Shown here: positions 7,526-8,375 of the stretch, one piece after another
Numbering within the stretch: position 1 is the stretch's first letter
Layout: the number at the start of each line of letters is the position of its first letter
From: Desulfotignum sp.
Lineage (GTDB): Bacteria > Desulfobacterota > Desulfobacteria > Desulfobacterales > Desulfobacteraceae
Assembly: GCA_011390235.1 (NCBI GenBank)
Contig: JAABSS010000493.1
Span: 1 to 8,375 of the forward strand
Length of the DNA stretch: 8,375 nucleotides
Reading direction: 5' to 3'
The notes under the pieces: model-generated
The model's input: the letters and a program-made list of their open reading frames with translations, nothing else
Told to the model about the DNA's origin: nothing
Databases searched by the model: none
Program-made: the position numbers and the translations under genes

Positions 7526-8218
7526 TCAGGAGGTCATGAACACAAGGATCCTTTCCCTGAAAGTCAATATATGGTCTGTTATCAGTTTTTTTACATGCTG
7601 TGCATCCCTTTGGGCAAGGCCGTCAATGATCTGGTCATGTTCACCCACCACGGATTCATAATGGATTTCCAGGGGCCGTTGGGGATCAATCATATTGTCA
7701 TAGGACAGGTAGGACAGACGTTTGGCTTCTGTTCTGATGTCTTTGACCGCCCGGATAAGAAACTCATTCTGGGAACACCTGGCAAAATGCATGTGAAATT
7801 CATGGTTTGCCTCCACCAGGTCAAACACATCATTGGCCATGATGGCTTTTTGTGCCCAGAGGTTGGCTGTTTTCATTTTATCCAGAAAAACAGAGCAATC
7901 CTTATCCACGGCAATATCCACAATCCCCAGCTCGATCAGTTTCATGCTTTCAAACATGGCCTTGGTGTTCTGCAGGGTAATGGGCCGGACAATCACCCCT
8001 TTTTTGGGATGGGATTCCACCATTTTTTCGCCGTGCAGCCGCACCAGGGCCTCCCGGATAGGGGTCCGCCCGATTCCCAGATCCTCCACCAGCTGGTTTT
8101 CCTCCAGATGCTGGCTGGGCTGGTATTCCAGGCAGATGATCTTTTTCACCAGGGTTTCATAGGCTTTTACAGCCAGGGGCTGTTTGGGAATTTTCTGCAC
8201 TTTTAACGGTTTCCCCAT
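7526..8218 (-). CDS. GntR family transcriptional regulator, FadR/FCD subfamily, probable pxp operon regulator
   Basis: The 230-residue regulator has an N-terminal winged helix-turn-helix (about residues 14-78), with HLEENQLVEDLGIGRTPIRE (38-57) being the classic GntR block, and a C-terminal all-helical FCD effector domain (about 85-222). FCD signatures are ANHEFHMHFARCSQNEFL (137-154), EHDQII (193-198) and DH at 215-216. His142, His194 and His216 match the usual metal-ligand histidines in spacing. The Asp often seen four residues before the first His is Asn138 here. ATG 8218 has AAAGGG 8 bases upstream. It is first in the operon, 58 bases before pxpA on the same strand, and a palindrome at 8273-8307 lies ahead of it. 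It is probably autoregulating and responds to a small carboxylate; the effector (5-oxoproline or glutamate?) is a guess. Confidence 0.93.
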   Translation of the reverse strand: MGKPLKVQKIPKQPLAVKAYETLVKKIICLEYQPSQHLEENQLVEDLGIGRTPIREALVRLHGEKMVESHPKKGVIVRPITLQNTKAMFESMKLIELGIVDIAVDKDCSVFLDKMKTANLWAQKAIMANDVFDLVEANHEFHMHFARCSQNEFLIRAVKDIRTEAKRLSYLSYDNMIDPQRPLEIHYESVVGEHDQIIDGLAQRDAQHVKKLITDHILTFRERILVFMTS

Positions 8219-8272
8219 ATACGATGCCCTTTTTATCTATCATTAACAATAAATGTTGTGGCCAGTAAAAAT

Positions 8273-8307
8273 ATACTTGACATAGATTCAAAATATATGT
8301 CAAGTAT
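8273..8307 (-). promoter_or_regulatory. Palindromic operator candidate for the GntR regulator
   Basis: Two perfect 12-base arms, ATACTTGACATA (8273-8284) and TATGTCAAGTAT (8296-8307), are separated by 11 bases. The symmetry extends imperfectly to about 8269-8311. It sits 55 bases before the regulator ATG in an A/T-rich leader, where an autoregulatory GntR site is expected. Each arm contains TTGACA, resembling a -35 hexamer, but I see no -10 at a standard 16-18 base distance on either strand, so no promoter is called. The binding protein is inferred from position only. Confidence 0.6.
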
Positions 8308-8315
8308 TTTTATAA

Positions 8316-8375
8316 ATAACGACCATGCCCTGACGGGGACAACAAAATGTGAAAGCTGTTAGCTGAGTACTGAGT
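8316..8375 (-). repeat. Right copy of the inverted flanking repeat (heptads plus unique tail), cut by window edge
   Basis: Read on the minus strand, this begins with heptads AGTACTC, AGCTAAC and AGCTTTC (8371 down to 8351), then the same 35-base tail type as the left copy, ending GTTAT at 8316. See the left copy for the alignment count. It starts 8 bases beyond the operator palindrome. More heptads may continue past the window end. Confidence 0.85.

Noticed and set aside
7508..8206. A 232-codon + strand frame opposite the GntR gene
   Set aside because: The His/Phe/Gln-rich translation mirrors the codons of the FCD helices. The minus-strand product has clear HTH and FCD motifs.
8277..8305. 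Sigma-70 promoter built on TTGACA in the palindrome
   Set aside because: TTGACA occurs on both strands, but no TATAAT-like hexamer lies 16-18 bases downstream. The nearest TATATT on the minus strand is 22 bases away.

Overview
The window is ordinary bacterial chromosome from a Gram-negative organism: it encodes an outer-membrane lipoprotein channel and an inner-membrane RND pump. The G/C-rich third positions, the style of the proteins and the heptameric intergenic repeats would suit a sulfate-reducing or related Desulfobacterota (Desulfobacteraceae-like) genome. That placement is a tentative inference; no marker gene here settles the taxonomy.

Layout. Positions 1-3659 (+ strand) hold the end of a tripartite efflux locus: the C-terminal two thirds of an AcrB-type RND transporter, cut by the window edge, then an OprM/NodT-type outer-membrane lipoprotein. 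The expected membrane fusion protein gene would lie to the left, outside the window. After a 40-base gap, 3700-4790 (+) holds azlC-azlD, a two-component branched-chain amino acid exporter. Positions 4791-5048 are intergenic. The first part (4791-4920) shows nothing I can name. The second part carries a clean array of ten 7-base repeats (4921-4990) followed by a 35-base unique tail. Positions 8218 down to 5049 (- strand) hold a compact operon in the order GntR/FCD regulator, pxpA, pxpB, pxpC, converging on azlD. The three pxp genes overlap by 4 and 1 bases. They encode the prokaryotic ATP-dependent 5-oxoprolinase, which opens 5-oxo-L-proline (pyroglutamate) to L-glutamate. Upstream of the regulator (8219-8375) lie a 12-base-arm palindrome that is the likely operator, and then a second copy of the heptad repeat with its tail.

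The most notable structure is that the two copies of the heptad-plus-tail repeat are in inverted orientation and bracket exactly the regulator-pxpABC cassette (inner edges near 5025 and 8316). The 48-base shared core matches at 41 positions without gaps. The copies then differ by exactly two heptads. This could mark a cassette moved as a unit, a recombination-prone invertible segment, or two chance members of a dispersed intergenic repeat family.

How the genes work together: the pxp operon is a scavenging or housekeeping module that recovers glutamate from pyroglutamate, probably under its own GntR regulator. AzlCD removes excess branched-chain amino acids. The RND/OMF pair expels hydrophobic or amphiphilic compounds. 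A functional link between the export genes and the oxoprolinase operon is possible but rests only on proximity; the two halves are convergently transcribed. The genes all belong to known families, and I did not find a clearly undescribed protein system.
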